From Cervus elaphus (lineage: Eukaryota; Chordata; Mammalia; Artiodactyla; Cervidae), in the NCBI RefSeq assembly GCF_910594005.1, contig NC_057825.1:51987037-52051036 (forward strand): a stretch of 64,000 bases of DNA. The letters are read 5' to 3'. The notes beneath the pieces are model-generated. The model saw only the letters and a program-made list of their open reading frames with translations. It made no database searches and was not told the DNA's origin. Below are positions 23,309 to 35,445 of the stretch, piece by piece. The position numbers and the translations under genes are program-made. How positions within the stretch are numbered: position 1 is the first letter of the stretch; every line of letters starts with the position of its first letter.

Positions 23309-23720
23309 AGTAATTGTGGAGAAGATCATAGAAAGGAAGGACTTGGTCACCAGTTAACCCAAGAAATTGAACCCAGGAAAATGGAGGCAGTCCTCATTCT
23401 CTCCCTTAGAATATACATTCTACCCACTGTTGTCACATCTGGACCTGTTTTTAAGGATGTAGCACTGAGAGGTATTTTGTTGAGATCATCTGGATGTATA
23501 AGTGGCTTTATATATACCCAATGAAAAGCTCTATATAAACTTTAAGATTCTGGCAGGTTCAGAGACCTACTCCTCTTAGAACTACCCATGACAAACTCCC
23601 TATATTAAGTTCCCTTGCTCATTAAACCTGCCACCTACCAATGTGGAGTAGTCCATCTCTATCTTGGGTCTCTCTTTATACCCTTCATGTATGGGGACCA
23701 GTTTGTGAGTTAACAGTAAT
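23309..23720 (+). mobile_element. Solo ERV LTR, about 400 bp, 6-bp TSD
   Basis: The LTR spans 23315-23714 from TGTGGAGAAG to GAGTTAACA, a TG...CA unit, flanked by AGTAAT at 23309-23314 and 23715-23720. TATAAA lies at 23534-23539 and ATTAAA at 23621-23626, about 90 bp apart, giving a plausible U3-R-U5 layout. No internal retroviral sequence remains. A 6-bp duplication suggests class II; the exact family is not recognised. Confidence 0.78.
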
Positions 23721-23750
23721 GTGCATTAAATTCCTTATAAGTACATATTG

Positions 23751-23765
23751 AAAAAAAAAAAAAAA
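23751..23765 (+). repeat. A-run
   Basis: Fifteen consecutive A after gtacatattg, a short distance downstream of the LTR; no attached element is recognised. Confidence 0.7.
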
Positions 23766-25979
23766 GAGCAAAACATTTCTGTTCTTCCTGTCATCTTTGT
23801 TTCTGAAAGTTTTGTGGTTATTAAATATTAAATAGATGATTGCTCCAGTTAGCACATTTCTTTGTTATCACATTATTAAATACCCAGGGAGCGTGGCTTT
23901 GATGCAAAGCAGATATGATTACAGGTCTAGCATTGTTCTTCCCATTCTTTGTGATCCTGAGTAACTTCTTTAAATGATCTCGGCCCATTTCTCACTTATA
24001 AATTTAGTGGTAAGGATGTTTACCATATCAGTCTAGTGGAAACTGAGATAAATCAAGGTATACATAGCATAGATTATGTTTAGTAACAAAGTGAAGTGTT
24101 ATGTAAATTCTTATTCCCTATACTTATCCTCCTTTCTTGTTTTTTTATCCCTATTTTATTCTAATTTAAACCAATGCATTTTGATCATGGTTGCCATTTC
24201 TGTAAGTGAGCATCTGCTCCAATTTCTCTGTGATCACTGACAAATATTTCTCAGTATCCTTGCCTTCATTTAAAATTCAACATACAAAAAAGTCACTTGA
24301 TATATGTATTGATTGAATTAAAAACAGAATCCTAGATGCTGGAAATAATACATTATTGTAATAACCATGATTGTGATGGCACAGGAATCAGTAGAATTTG
24401 GTTGTAATACTATCTTGTTTACTAATTATCTATTTACTATGATGAAATCACACAAATGTTTGAGGAATTGTGTATCCAGCACAAAATAATGGTTACCATG
24501 TAAGCCTCCTGACATTATTGTATATTGAATTAATTATATATGCTAATGTGTTTTAAACTGTAAATAATAAGGAACATAAAATGTAAAGTATTTGGCATTC
24601 TGCATATTAATTTCATTTCAATTTTCATGTAACTGGGATAGTCCTGGTTATGACTATGTTCTTAGATTTTCTATAGTTTACCAAAGTTTTCTCCAAAGGA
24701 GCATGGATTGAAAGTCACTGAAATAACATTTGATACCATGTACAAATTTGAACCATAATAAAAGAAAAATCAAAGTGAATTTCATTTCGGAGACATTTGG
24801 ATATTCTAGCTTATTTAAGTAAACTATGTATTGTGCTGCTTCACTTAAACTACTCATAACTGGGCTTAAGAAAGTTTTTATAAATTAACCTGATTCATAA
24901 TTCAATTATTTAAGTGTTGATTTTTAATTTTGAATTACATGCTCAGCAAGCCAGTTGTTAATGTGGTTATTGCTTCACGGGTTAACTGGAGTCCCTTTTA
25001 TGCAGAGCAACTTAATCATTTGTTTTTGTATTTAGTTTATTCCTAATATAAATTTGTGATACTATCTTCTGCCTCAAGCATGAATCAGCTGCTCTGTCAA
25101 AGAAATGTATTTATGATTTGTTAATGCATTTAAAATATTAAAATGACATTCAAAATTTGATCACTTTTAAACTAAGCATGCAAAAAATTGCCTTGGATGA
25201 AAAGACTGTATGATCTGGAAGGTGGAGGTTGAAGGTCGGTATTCCTCCGCTCTGGCTGAAATACAAAGCTGCTATGAGTTCCAAAGTCAGGGTTTTTCGA
25301 TTTTGTTTTTTAGTGTTTCTTCAAAAATGAGTTTTGTTGTTTGACTTCCACAAAAATAAACTAGAACAAAGAATGGAGGAGGTCAGAATTCACTGTGATA
25401 TCAGTATGGAATGGAAAGTAGCAATTAGGAGACTTTTGCTGCATTGTTAAGATTTCCACAGGTTGTTAGGCTAACAGATAAAGAGAAAAGAGGGACCAAA
25501 ATAAGGGGAAATAGTAAGTGGTTTTCTGGGTTAGATAATGACAGGCACTATTGTGTGGGGCATGGGAAACCATGATCACTTTCACTTGCAAATTGCGGGT
25601 AATAACTATTGGTGAAGGAGAAGTTCTAAGAACTAATTAAAAATAATTGATACATGAATGCTATTAAATGCACTTGGTGACCTGCACAAATAGACTTGCA
25701 ATTTGAGGGCATATTGTGTGCTCACAGCACTCTAAATGAATCTATAATTTTAAGATCTCTGTTCAAAAAAAGCCACATGAAGCTAAAAGAAAACAGATTA
25801 GGTCCTCTGCTAAAACCAAGGCCAAATCCAACTTTTGAGTTCACAGGTGAATTAACAGAGAATACAGAGTAAGGTTAAGAGTTTAATCTGCTTGAAAAGC
25901 CCCTTGTTATTAACAGAGTAATAGGGGTAACACTGCTTTAGAAGTTGAGATTATGAGTGTCAAAAATTATGCTTATTGC
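23766..25979. other. Repeat-poor interval, possible conserved noncoding DNA
   Basis: About 2.2 kb without any recognised repeat, the longest such stretch in the window. The part at about 24800-25200 is rich in homeodomain-like TAAT sequences and has a TGAATCAGC motif near 25081. No coding frame of note. Confidence 0.4.
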
Positions 25980-26305
25980 ATGCAAATGAACTTATTTACA
26001 TAACAGAAACAAACTCATAGCCTTAGAGAGTGAATTTATAGTTGGAAGAGAGGGGAAAGGTTGGGGGGATGGGATCGTTAGGGAGTTAGGATGGTAAGGT
26101 ACACATCGTTATATTTAAAATGGATAACAAACAAGAACCTACTGTATAGCATGGGAAACTGTTCTGTGTTATATGACAACACGGATGGAATGGAAGTTAG
26201 GAGGAGAATGAGAGTATGGATATATACACGGTTCACTGGAAATTATTACAACATTGTTAATCAGCCATATTCCAATACAAAATAAAAAGTTTAATAAAAA
26301 GTGCT
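25980..26305 (+). mobile_element. L1 3' end (old bovine-lineage)
   Basis: Sense L1 3' UTR: cataacagaaacaaactcat, a G-rich ggttggggggatggg block, ataacaaacaagaacctact, gtatagcatgggaaactg, acaacattgttaatcagcc, and an A-rich tail (ataaaaagtttaataaaaag). Confidence 0.83.
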
Positions 26306-26519
26306 TGATAAAGACAGTGACAATTGATGATAGATTTAGAGAAAAGAGTCAGAACAGGCAGAGAGATCTTAGCCAATTAAATATACATGGGGATAGAGCA
26401 ATGGGAAACTAAAAATAAATATGAGTTAAAAATGATCCAGATTCTAAGCAATGTTAATGAGAACACAATACTTCAGGAGGAAATTTTGATTTGTGTTAAG
26501 ATATTAAGTGAGTTGATCT

Positions 26520-27247
26520 TCAGTTCAGTTCAGTCATTCAGTCGTGTTCGACTCTTTGTGATCCCATGGACTACAGCACGCCAGGCCTCCCTGTCCATCA
26601 CTAACTCCCAGAGTTTACCCAAACTCATGTCCATTGAGTTGGTGATGCCTTCCAACCATCTCATCCTCTGTTGTCCCCTTCTCCTCCCACCTTCAATCTT
26701 TCCCAGCATCAGGGTCTTTTCAAATGCGTCAGCTCTTTGCATCAGGTGACCAAAGTTCTGGAGTTTCAGCTTCAACATCAGTCCTTCCAATGAACACTCA
26801 GGACTGATCTCCCTTAGGATGGACTGGTTGGATCTCCTTGCAGTCCAAGGGACTCTCAAGAGTCTTCTCCAACACCACAGTTCAAAAGCATCATTTCTTC
26901 AGCTCTCAGCTTTCTTTAGGCCAACTCTCACATCTGTACATGACTACTGGAAAAACCATACCCTTGACTGGACAGACCTTTGTTGACAAAGCAATGTCTC
27001 TGCTTTTTAATATACTATCTAGGTTGGTCATAACTTTTCTTCCAAGAAGTAAGTGTCTTTTAATTTCATGACTGCAGTCACCATCTGCAGTGGTTTTGGA
27101 GCCTCCCAAAATAAAGTCAGCCACTGTTTCCCCATCTATTTGCCATGAAGTGATGGAACCGGATGTCATGATCTTAGCTTTCTGAATGTTGAGTTTTAAG
27201 GCAACTTTTTTGCTCTCCTCTTTCGCTTTCATCAAGAAGTTCTTTAC
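26520..27247 (-). mobile_element. BovB 3' region
   Basis: Antisense, about 730 bp, from the cttcagttcagttcagtcat tail to the ttcatcaagaagttcttta block just after the RT catalytic box. It carries a 109-codon and a second 109-codon minus frame (26859-26530, 27235-26906) that belong to the post-RT C-terminal domain. Flanks ttgatctt and ttggtctt could be a diverged TSD. Confidence 0.92.
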
Positions 27248-28119
27248 TTGGTCTTACTTTGTCCTTAATGTACTTTCACAGCAGAAAGGCCATTTTCATT
27301 GTTCACTGCAGACTAGTAGGATGTTTGTCAAAGCAGAGGTTGGAATTTTAAGTGTAGATGTTGGCTTCACTTGCTTACAAGGTCAATTGAATATCCAAAC
27401 TGGCAATATTACAAGAAAGACTCTAAAACAGAAGTGGGGGTGGGGGGAAGAGCCTAGCTTTTAGAGCTTTCAGATTTAAAAACCTGTAAACCTGTCACTT
27501 TATTAAATTTTATTGTATTTAGAAGTGGTTTGCAAACGTTGCAATCCCTCAGAGTTTGGGTACACATATTATTGATATTAACTGCTTCCAAATAGATATG
27601 CAGTCCTATAATTGTGACTCTGAGCTCTTTGGTATAGACAAATGGCAACTCTTTTCTGTCATTGTTATTTCTTGTTGAATTTTCTCTATAGAGATCGATA
27701 CCTACAGTACAGTGAAGTATCTCATTGTTTTCTGGCATGAAATAGCACATAATAGTTATTCACTGAAATATTTATTGTATGCTAAATCACTTGAGTTTTA
27801 TTTGTTTTAATCAGAAATTTTAGATTTAGAATCAGCCAGGCTATAGTCAAATATGGAAATATCTAACTAGTTTGGGCACTCTTTATATCAAATTAAGGGA
27901 CAGGAATATGCTAATTTAAAGGGGAAAAGCTAGAAAGAGGGATCTGATAGTTTGTACTCAGGAGATTCATTTCATTCTGCAGCAAAGGCAAAGGAGCAGC
28001 ACTACAGCTCAAAGACTCATGAGAGGCTGAGATATAGGCTTCAATCCAAGAAAAAGTCTAAGAAAAGTGCAATCAGGCAGAGGGCAGACATGCAAAGTTA
28101 TTAACAAATGATAAGTCTA
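27248..28119. other. Unique interval
   Basis: No repeat or gene recognised. A G-rich spot lies at about 27433-27452. Confidence 0.5.
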
Positions 28120-28290
28120 GTATTTATTGAATGCTAACATGGACTAGATATTGTGGTAAGACATTTACATTTATTATCATCATTTTTCTTTAGAACAGTA
28201 TTGTCAAAAAAGTATTGCTTTCCTCATTTTAGAGGCAAAATACTCTCCACAGTATAAGTAAATTGTGAAATAATTTATGCTCAAGAATGA
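28120..28290 (-). mobile_element. MIR SINE
   Basis: Antisense MIR, from tagtatttattgaatgctaa through tggtaagacatttacatttat to tcctcattttagaggcaaaa. Confidence 0.7.
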
Positions 28291-28309
28291 TAAGTGAGAT
28301 TTTTTAACT

Positions 28310-28416
28310 CCTGTGCTGGTAAATTTTAAGTGTCAACTTGGTGGGCCATGATGCCCACATATGCAGACAAACATTATCCTGAATGGCCCTTTAAGGATGT
28401 TTTGGGATGAGATGAG
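28310..28416 (+). mobile_element. Old mammalian repeat, 5' piece
   Basis: The aagtgtcaacttggtgggcc to tttgggatgagatgag stretch is the first part of a familiar old interspersed repeat. Its continuation (catttaaattgatggac...) resumes at 30480, with the L1 at 28417-30471 lying between. I recognise the sequence but not the family name. Confidence 0.65.
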
Positions 28417-30479
28417 TAATTTTTAACATTTTATTTTGTACTAGAGTACAGCTGATAACATCGTTGTTTCAGTTTCAGGGGTACAGCAAAGTGATTCAGT
28501 TATACATTACATGTACCTATTCTTTTTTGAATTATTTTCCCATTTTAGGTTCCTAGATAATATTAAGCAGAGTTCCCTGTGCTACACAGTAGGTCCTTGT
28601 TGGTTATATGTTTTAAATATGGCAGTATATTTGTCAATCCCAACCTCCTAACTATCTGTCCCACCTACCCTTCCCCCCAGTAACCAAAAAATCATTTTCT
28701 AAGTCTGTGCTTCTTTTTTTGTTCTTTAAATAAGTCCTTTTGCATAATTTTCTTTTTGTTGTTGTTAAGTGCTAAGTGATGTCTGACTTCGGAAGGACTT
28801 CAGCATGCCAGGCCCCTCTGTCTTCCATGATCCCCTGGAGTTAGCTCAAATTCATGTCCACTGAGTCAGTAATGGTATTTAACCATCTCATCTTCTGCCT
28901 CCCGTTCTTTTCCTTCAGTCTTTTCCAGAATCAGAGTCTTTTCCAATGAGTCAGTTCTTTGCATCAAGTGGCCAAAGAATTGGAGTTTCACTTCAGTATC
29001 AGTCTTTTCGATGAATATTCAGGGTTGGTTTCCTTCAGTATTCACAGATTTGATATCCTTACAGTCCAAGGGACTCAAGAGTCTTCTCCAGCACCACAGT
29101 TCAAAAGCATCAATTATTCTGTGCTCAGCCTCTTTTATGGTCCAAATCTCACATATGTACTAGACTACTGGAAAAACTATAACTTTGAATATACAAAACT
29201 TTGTCAGCAAAGTGATGTCTTTGCTTTTTAATAGGCTGTCTAGGTTTGTCATAGTTTTCTTTCCAAGGAGCAAATTACTTTTAATTTCATGGCTGCAGTC
29301 ACCATCTGAAGTGATTTTCCAGCCCAAGAAAATAAAATCTGTCACTGCTTTCACTTTCCACCTTCTATTTGCCATGAAGTGATGGAACCAGATGCCATAA
29401 TCATAATGTTTTCCAATACTGAGTTTCTAGCCAGCTTTTTCACTCTCTTCTTTCACCCTCATCAAGAGGCTATTTAGTTCCTCTCCACTTTGTGCCACTA
29501 GAGTGGTGTCATCTGCATATCTGAGGTTGTTGATAGTTGATATTTCTCCTGGCAATCTTGACTCCAGCTTATGGTTCATCCAGCATGATATTTTACATGA
29601 TGTACTCTGTATATTAGATTCTGCATATAGGTGATATCATACAGTTTTTCTCTTTGTCTTACTCACTTCACTCAGTATGAAGGTTCATTTAGGTCCATCC
29701 ATGTTTTTGCAAATGGTATTATTTCAGTCTTTTTAATGGCTAAGTAATATTCCATTGTATATGTACCACATCTTTATCAATTTTTCTGTCAATGGTATGA
29801 AAGGATATATGCACTCTGATGCTCTTTGCAGTACTGCTTACAACAGCTAAGATATGGGAACAACCTAAATGTTCAAGACCATGTTTTTCTCCATATATAT
29901 GTCCAACTATGGGTTTGTTGGATCATATGGTAACTTTCTTTTTAGTTTTGTAAGGAACCTCCTTATTGTTCTTTACAGTCATACCAGTTTATATTTCCAC
30001 CAACAGTATAGGAGGATTCCCTTTTCTCTACAGCCTCTTCAGCATTTGTTTGTATATTTTTTGATGATACAATATATAAAAACAATCCCCTCAATAAACA
30101 GTGCTGGAAAAACTGGACAACTGCATGTAAAAGAATGAAATTAGTACACTTTTTAATATTATATACAAAAATAAACTCTAAATGGAATAAAGACCTAAAT
30201 GTAAGACCAGAAACTATAAAATTCTTAGGAAAAAAAAACAGGCAGAATACTCTCTGACATAAATTGCAGAATATTATTTTTGATACATCTCCCAGAGTAA
30301 TAGAAATATAACCAAAAGTAAATGGGACCAAATTAAAATATGTTGCACAGCAAAAGAAACTATAAACAAAACAAAAAGGCAGCCCATAGAATGGGAGAAA
30401 ATATTTGCAAACGATGTGGGTTACAAACAGCCTGTGCAGCTTAGTATCATCAAAACAAACAATCCAATCAAGAGATGAG
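28409..30479 (-). mobile_element. L1 with 5' inversion, inserted in an old repeat, 8-bp TSD
   Basis: The TSD GAGATGAG is at 28409-28416 and 30472-30479. The 3' UTR and ORF2 C-terminal region run on the minus strand (28417-28756 and 29615-30068), and the upstream ORF2 part runs on the plus strand (about 30069-30471), the 5' inversion pattern produced by twin priming. A BovB is nested at 28757-29614. Inside the minus-strand part, 29796-29882 is flipped in place. No open frame of use remains. Confidence 0.88.
28757..29614 (-). mobile_element. BovB nested in L1
   Basis: Antisense, about 860 bp, from ttgttgttaagtgctaagtg to the catgatgtactctgtatat block in RT. The catalytic box still reads YADD (about 29510-29520), but flanking frames are broken. 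Confidence 0.9.
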
Positions 30480-30655
30480 CATTTAAATTGATGGACTTAA
30501 GTAGATTGTCCTACCTAATGTGGCCTAATCAGTTACAGGCCTGAATTAGAAAAGACTAATGTCCCCTATAAATTTCCTTCAGACTTGAATTGCAGTAACT
30601 CTTTGTTAAGCCTATAGCCTGCTGGTTTTTGGACCTGAACAGAAGTATTGAGGTT
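30480..30655 (+). mobile_element. Old mammalian repeat, 3' piece
   Basis: Continuation of 28310-28416: catttaaattgatggactta, ctacctaatgtggcctaatc, cagcctgctggtttttgg-like block. The two pieces join in register when the L1 is removed. Confidence 0.65.
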
Positions 30656-30730
30656 TTCCTGGGTCTCCAGACAGCTATTCCACTCTGTCTATCTAGATAT
30701 CTACTACACTGCTTCTCTGCAAAACCCTGC

Positions 30731-31058
30731 GTTGCGCTTAGTCCCTCAGTCATATCCGACCTTTACAACCCCCATAGGCTGCAGCCTGCCAGCCTCCTCT
30801 GTCCTTGGGGATTCTCCAGGCAAGAATACTGGAGTGAGTTGCCATGCCCTCCTCCAGGGGATTTTCCAAACCCAGGGATTGAACCCAGGTCTCCCACATT
30901 GCAGTTGGATTCTTTACTGTCTGATCCCCCAGGGAAGCCCAAGAATACTGAAGTGAGTAGTCTATCCGTTCTCCAGAGGATCTTCCTACCCAGGAATCAA
31001 ACCAGGATCTCCTGCCTTGCAGATGGATTCTCTACCAGCTGAGCTACCAGGGAAGCCC
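30731..31058 (-). mobile_element. Bov-A2 dimeric SINE
   Basis: An antisense full unit (30731-30940, ending ccagggaagccc) is followed directly by a second partial unit lacking its tail (30941-31058, again ending ccagggaagccc). This is the tandem monomer layout of Bov-A2. Confidence 0.85.
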
Positions 31059-31660
31059 CTGGAAAAGCCTATCAAATACAAATTCCCAACATTTCTTCTT
31101 CTCTGCATACACTTTAAAAATAACTGTTATCTAACTGGACTACTTATTAACAGTTATATCTTTTCAAGTTTGTGATATCACAAAAATGTTAGACAATGAA
31201 TTCAATACTCCTCTTCAATTTCCTCATTCCTACTTATTCTAAGCCTTGATACAGGTTGATTAGGAAGAACATAATATTATTATCCCCTAAACATAAGATT
31301 TTGGTGATAAAAAACATAATCTCAGCAGAGGGTACCAACTCATTTCTTTCAGGGGTTCTTACTCCTGAGAACTGGTTATATCACAGCTTCTAGGGTGCTT
31401 ATTTAAAAAGTATGACACAAGCATATTTGCAAATATGCTTTGAAAATTCCTAAACCCAGCTATTCTGTCTCTAAGTATTACATCAGGTTCCTTGATTCAT
31501 CATTAGTCCATCAATTTTGTTCAGTCACTCCTTCTAAACTTACTTCTAATGTGGCTTCTCAGATATTTATAATATATTTTGCACATATAACATCATCCCA
31601 ACTATTCCAGTCTCGTAATTTAAAACCAATCTGTGATTTAATATCAACTGCTGCTACTAT
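31059..31660. other. Unique interval
   Basis: No repeat or gene recognised. Confidence 0.5.
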
Positions 31661-31875
31661 GCCTTCTCCAATGACTCAAAGGGTAAAGAATCTGATAGCA
31701 ATGCAGGAGACATAAGAGATACGAGTTCGATCCCTGGGGTGGGAAGATTCCCTGGAGGAGGAATGGCAATCCGCTCCAATCCAGTATTCTTTCCTGAAAA
31801 ATCCCATGGGCAGAGGAGCCTGGTGTGCTATAGTCCAACGGGTCACCAAGAGTAGACATGACTGAGCACACACAC
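31661..31875 (+). mobile_element. Bov-tA SINE
   Basis: Sense orientation: aatgactcaaagggtaaaga, agttcgatccctggggtggg (B-box region), caatccagtattctttcctg, agagtagacatgactgagca. Confidence 0.9.
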
Positions 31876-32003
31876 TACTGTTATATAACACATTCCATAA
31901 CTAAAGTATTTTCTATCAGATTACATGGATTCAGTGTTGGAAGGATGTTTGCTCATACATTTCAGTGACCATTGGCATAGGAAAATAGTATAATCATATG
32001 TGT

Positions 32004-32124
32004 ATACACACACACACACACATATATATATACACACACACACACATATATATGTATGTATATATATACATATGTATATACATATACATATATATACATA
32101 TATATATATATACACACATGTATA
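32004..32124. repeat. (CA)n/(TA)n compound microsatellite
   Basis: About 120 bp of alternating acacacac and tatatata blocks. Long frames across it on both strands (HTHTH..., YIYIY...) are artefacts. Confidence 0.95.
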
Positions 32125-32352
32125 CTTACCTATGTATATGTTTATGTGGAACAAATAATTTGCCACTAAGAACAGAAGAAGACAGCACAGAAAGAAATCA
32201 ATCAACATTTATATTTATACACAAGTACGCACATACTGAGAAAACACACGCAAGAAGAAACACTCAGGTAAGCATAAGATTAAAAGGAATCAGATAGCCT
32301 GTGTTCCACTTTTTGTTTTAATACTTAATTTAGAAAAGTTACATGGCCCTTC

Positions 32353-32608
32353 TGAGCCTTGATGCATATGTACATGCATATTAAGTTGCTTCAGCCATGT
32401 CCAAGTCTTTGTAACCTTATGGACTATAGCCTGCCAGGCTCCTCTGTCCATGGGATTCTCCAGGCAAGAATACTGGAGTGGGCTGCCATGCCCTCCTCCA
32501 CGGGATCTTCCCAACCCAAGGATCGAACCCACGTATCTTATGTCTCTTGCATTGGCAAGTAGGTTTCTTTACCACTAGTACCACCTGGGACGCCCTTTGA
32601 GCCTTGAT
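32353..32608 (-). mobile_element. Bov-tA SINE with 11-bp TSD
   Basis: The antisense body lies within 32364-32597, including a short gcatatgtacatgcatat tail. TGAGCCTTGAT occurs at 32353-32363 and 32598-32608. Confidence 0.9.
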
Positions 32609-35445
32609 ATCCTTATCAAAATAATACCATGTACTGCCTATCACCCCTTCATGGATCACTGCCTTGTCATGGTGAAGGGGCTTACATAACTTAATGAAGC
32701 TATGAGCCATGCTGTGGGGCCACCCAAGATGGACAGGTCATAGTAGAGAATTCTGACAAAATGTAGTACAAGTGAGGAGGGAATGGCAAACCACTCCAGC
32801 ATTCTTTCCATAATAACCCCATGAAGAGTATGAAAAGGCAGAAAAATATGACATCAGAAAATGAGCCATCTTTTTGGCTTAGGTCGGAATGTGTCCAATA
32901 TGCTACAGGGGAAGAGCAGTGGGCAAGTACTAATAGCTCCAGAAAAATGAAGCAGCCAGGCCAAAGCAGAAACAACGTTCAGTTGTGGATGTTTCTGGTA
33001 ATGAAAGTAAAGTCTGAAGCTGTAAAGAACAATATTGCATAGGAGCTTGAAATGTTAAGTCCATGAATCAAGATAAATTGGATGTGGCCAAGCAGTAGAT
33101 GACAAGAGTGAACATGGACATCTTAAGAATCAGTGAACTAAAATGGACTGGAATGTGTGAGACTATTTCAGATAACTAGTACTACTACATTATAGTAGTA
33201 GACCACTACATTATATCTACTACTGTGGGTAAGAATCCTTTAGAAAAAATGAAGTAGCCATCATAGTAAACAAGAGTCTGAAATGCAATACTTGGGTACA
33301 TTCTCAAAAATGACAGGATGATCTAGATTCATTTCCAAGGCAAACCATTCAATATCACAGTAATACAAGTCTATGCCTCAATTATTGATGCTAAGGAAGC
33401 TGAATTTGACTCATTTTATGAAGACCTACAAGACCTTCTAGAACTAACACCAAAAAGAGATGTGCTTTTTATCATAAGGGATTTGAATGAAAAAGTAGGA
33501 AGTCAAGAGATACCAGAAATAACAGGCAAATTTGGCCTTGTAGCACAAAATGAAGCAGGTCAAAGGCTCACAGTTTTCTCCAGAGAACACATTAGTCATA
33601 GAAAACACTATTTTCCAACAACACAAGCAATGACTTCAAATGCACGTCACCAAATAGTCAATACCAAAATCAGATTGATTACATTATTAGCAGCCAACGA
33701 TGTGGATGCTTTATAGAGTCAGCAAAAACAAGATCTGGAGCTGGCTGTGGCTCAGATCCTGAGCTCCCTATTGCAAAATTCAAGCTTAAATTGAAGAAAG
33801 AAGAGAAAACCACTAGACCATTCAGGTATGACCTATATCAAATCCCCTATGATTATACAGTGGAGGTGGTGAAAAGATTTAAGGAATTAGATCTAGTAGA
33901 CAGAGTGAAGAATAATGGACAGAGGTTCATAGCACATTACAAGGGGTGGTGATCAAAATCACCCCCAAGAGAAACAAACACAAGAAGGCAGTGTTTGTCT
34001 GAGGAGGCTTTACAAGTAGATGAGGAAAGAAGAGAAGTGAAAACCATGAAAGACAGGGAAAGATACACCCAACTGAATGCAGAGTTCCAGAGAATACCAA
34101 GGAGAGATAAAAAGGCCTTATTTAATGAAAAATGCAAAGAAATAGAAGGAAACAATAGAATGAGAAAAGCTAGAGATATTTTCATGAAAATTGAAGATAT
34201 CAAGGGAGCATTTCATGAAAGGATGGGCATGATAAAGGACAGAAATTGCAAGAACCTAACAGAAGCAGAAGAGATTAAGAAGAGGTGGTAATAATACACA
34301 GAAAAGCTATAAAGAAAAGGTCTTAATGACAGATAATCATGATGATGTGATCACTCACCTGGAGACAGACACCCTGGAGTGTTAAGTCAAGTGGGTCTTA
34401 GGAAGCATTACTAGAAACAATCCTAGTGGAGGTGACAGAATTCCGGTTGAGCTATTTCAAATCCTAAAAGATGATGCTGTTAAGGTGCTGGACTCAATAT
34501 GTTAGCTAATTTGGGAAATTTCAGCAATGGCCACAGACCTGGAAGATGTCAGTTTTCATTCCAACCCCAAAGAAGGACAATGCCAAAGAATGTCAAACTA
34601 TCAAACAGTTGTGCTTATTTCACATGCTAGTAAAATTTTGTTCAAAATCCTTCAAGTTAGGCTTCAGCGGTACCTGAACTGAGAATTTCCAGATGTACAA
34701 GCTGAATATAGAAAAGGTAGTGTAACCCGAGATCAAATTTCCAACATTCATTGGATCATAGAGAAAGCAAGGGAATTTCAGAAAAACATCTACTTCTGCT
34801 TCATTGGCTACACAAAAGCCTTTGACTGTGTGGATCACAACAAACTGTGGAAAATTCTTAAAGAGAAGGGAATACCAGACCACCATATCTACCTCCTGAG
34901 AAACCTGTGTGTGTGTCACAATACAACTTTGAAGAACTGACTAATTCAAAATTGGGAAAAGAATAAGACAAGGCTGTAAATTTAATTTATATGCAGAGTA
35001 CATCCTGCAAAATGCTGGGCTGGATGACTCACAAGCTGGAATCAGGATTTCTGGGAGAAATATCAACAACCTCAGATATGCAGATAAGGCCACTCTATTG
35101 GCAAAAAGTGACGAGAAACTAAAGAGACTCTTGATGAGGGTGAAGAAGAGAATGAAAAAACTGCCTCGTGGATTTGAAGTTCAGTATTTCTAAGCCTACA
35201 GGTATAAAATACACACTTTCCAGGAGAGGAACAAAGAAGAGAGATCTCAACATTTGAAACACTGACAAAGATGATGGGCACTCCAAGAAAGACACATCTG
35301 ACTTGGCAGATGATCTTCACCTCCTTTTTCTACAAGATTGTGCAATGGACTTTGACAGTGGGAATTGTTGCTGGGAGGAAGCCAGTTCTGACTCCATGTT
35401 GGAAATTGTTTCTTTGACTTGCTTTTGCTGCTCCTGCTATTATGT

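Noticed and set aside
28739..28770. Repeated ttgttgttgtt as a functional triplet repeat
   Set aside because: It is the normal BovB 3' tail seen in antisense, also at 9046 and 35448.
30629..31042. 137-codon plus-strand frame
   Set aside because: Runs through an antisense Bov-A2 dimer; such frames recur in every antisense SINE.
31998..32297. Histidine/threonine/tyrosine repeat protein
   Set aside because: Translation of a (CA)n/(TA)n microsatellite.
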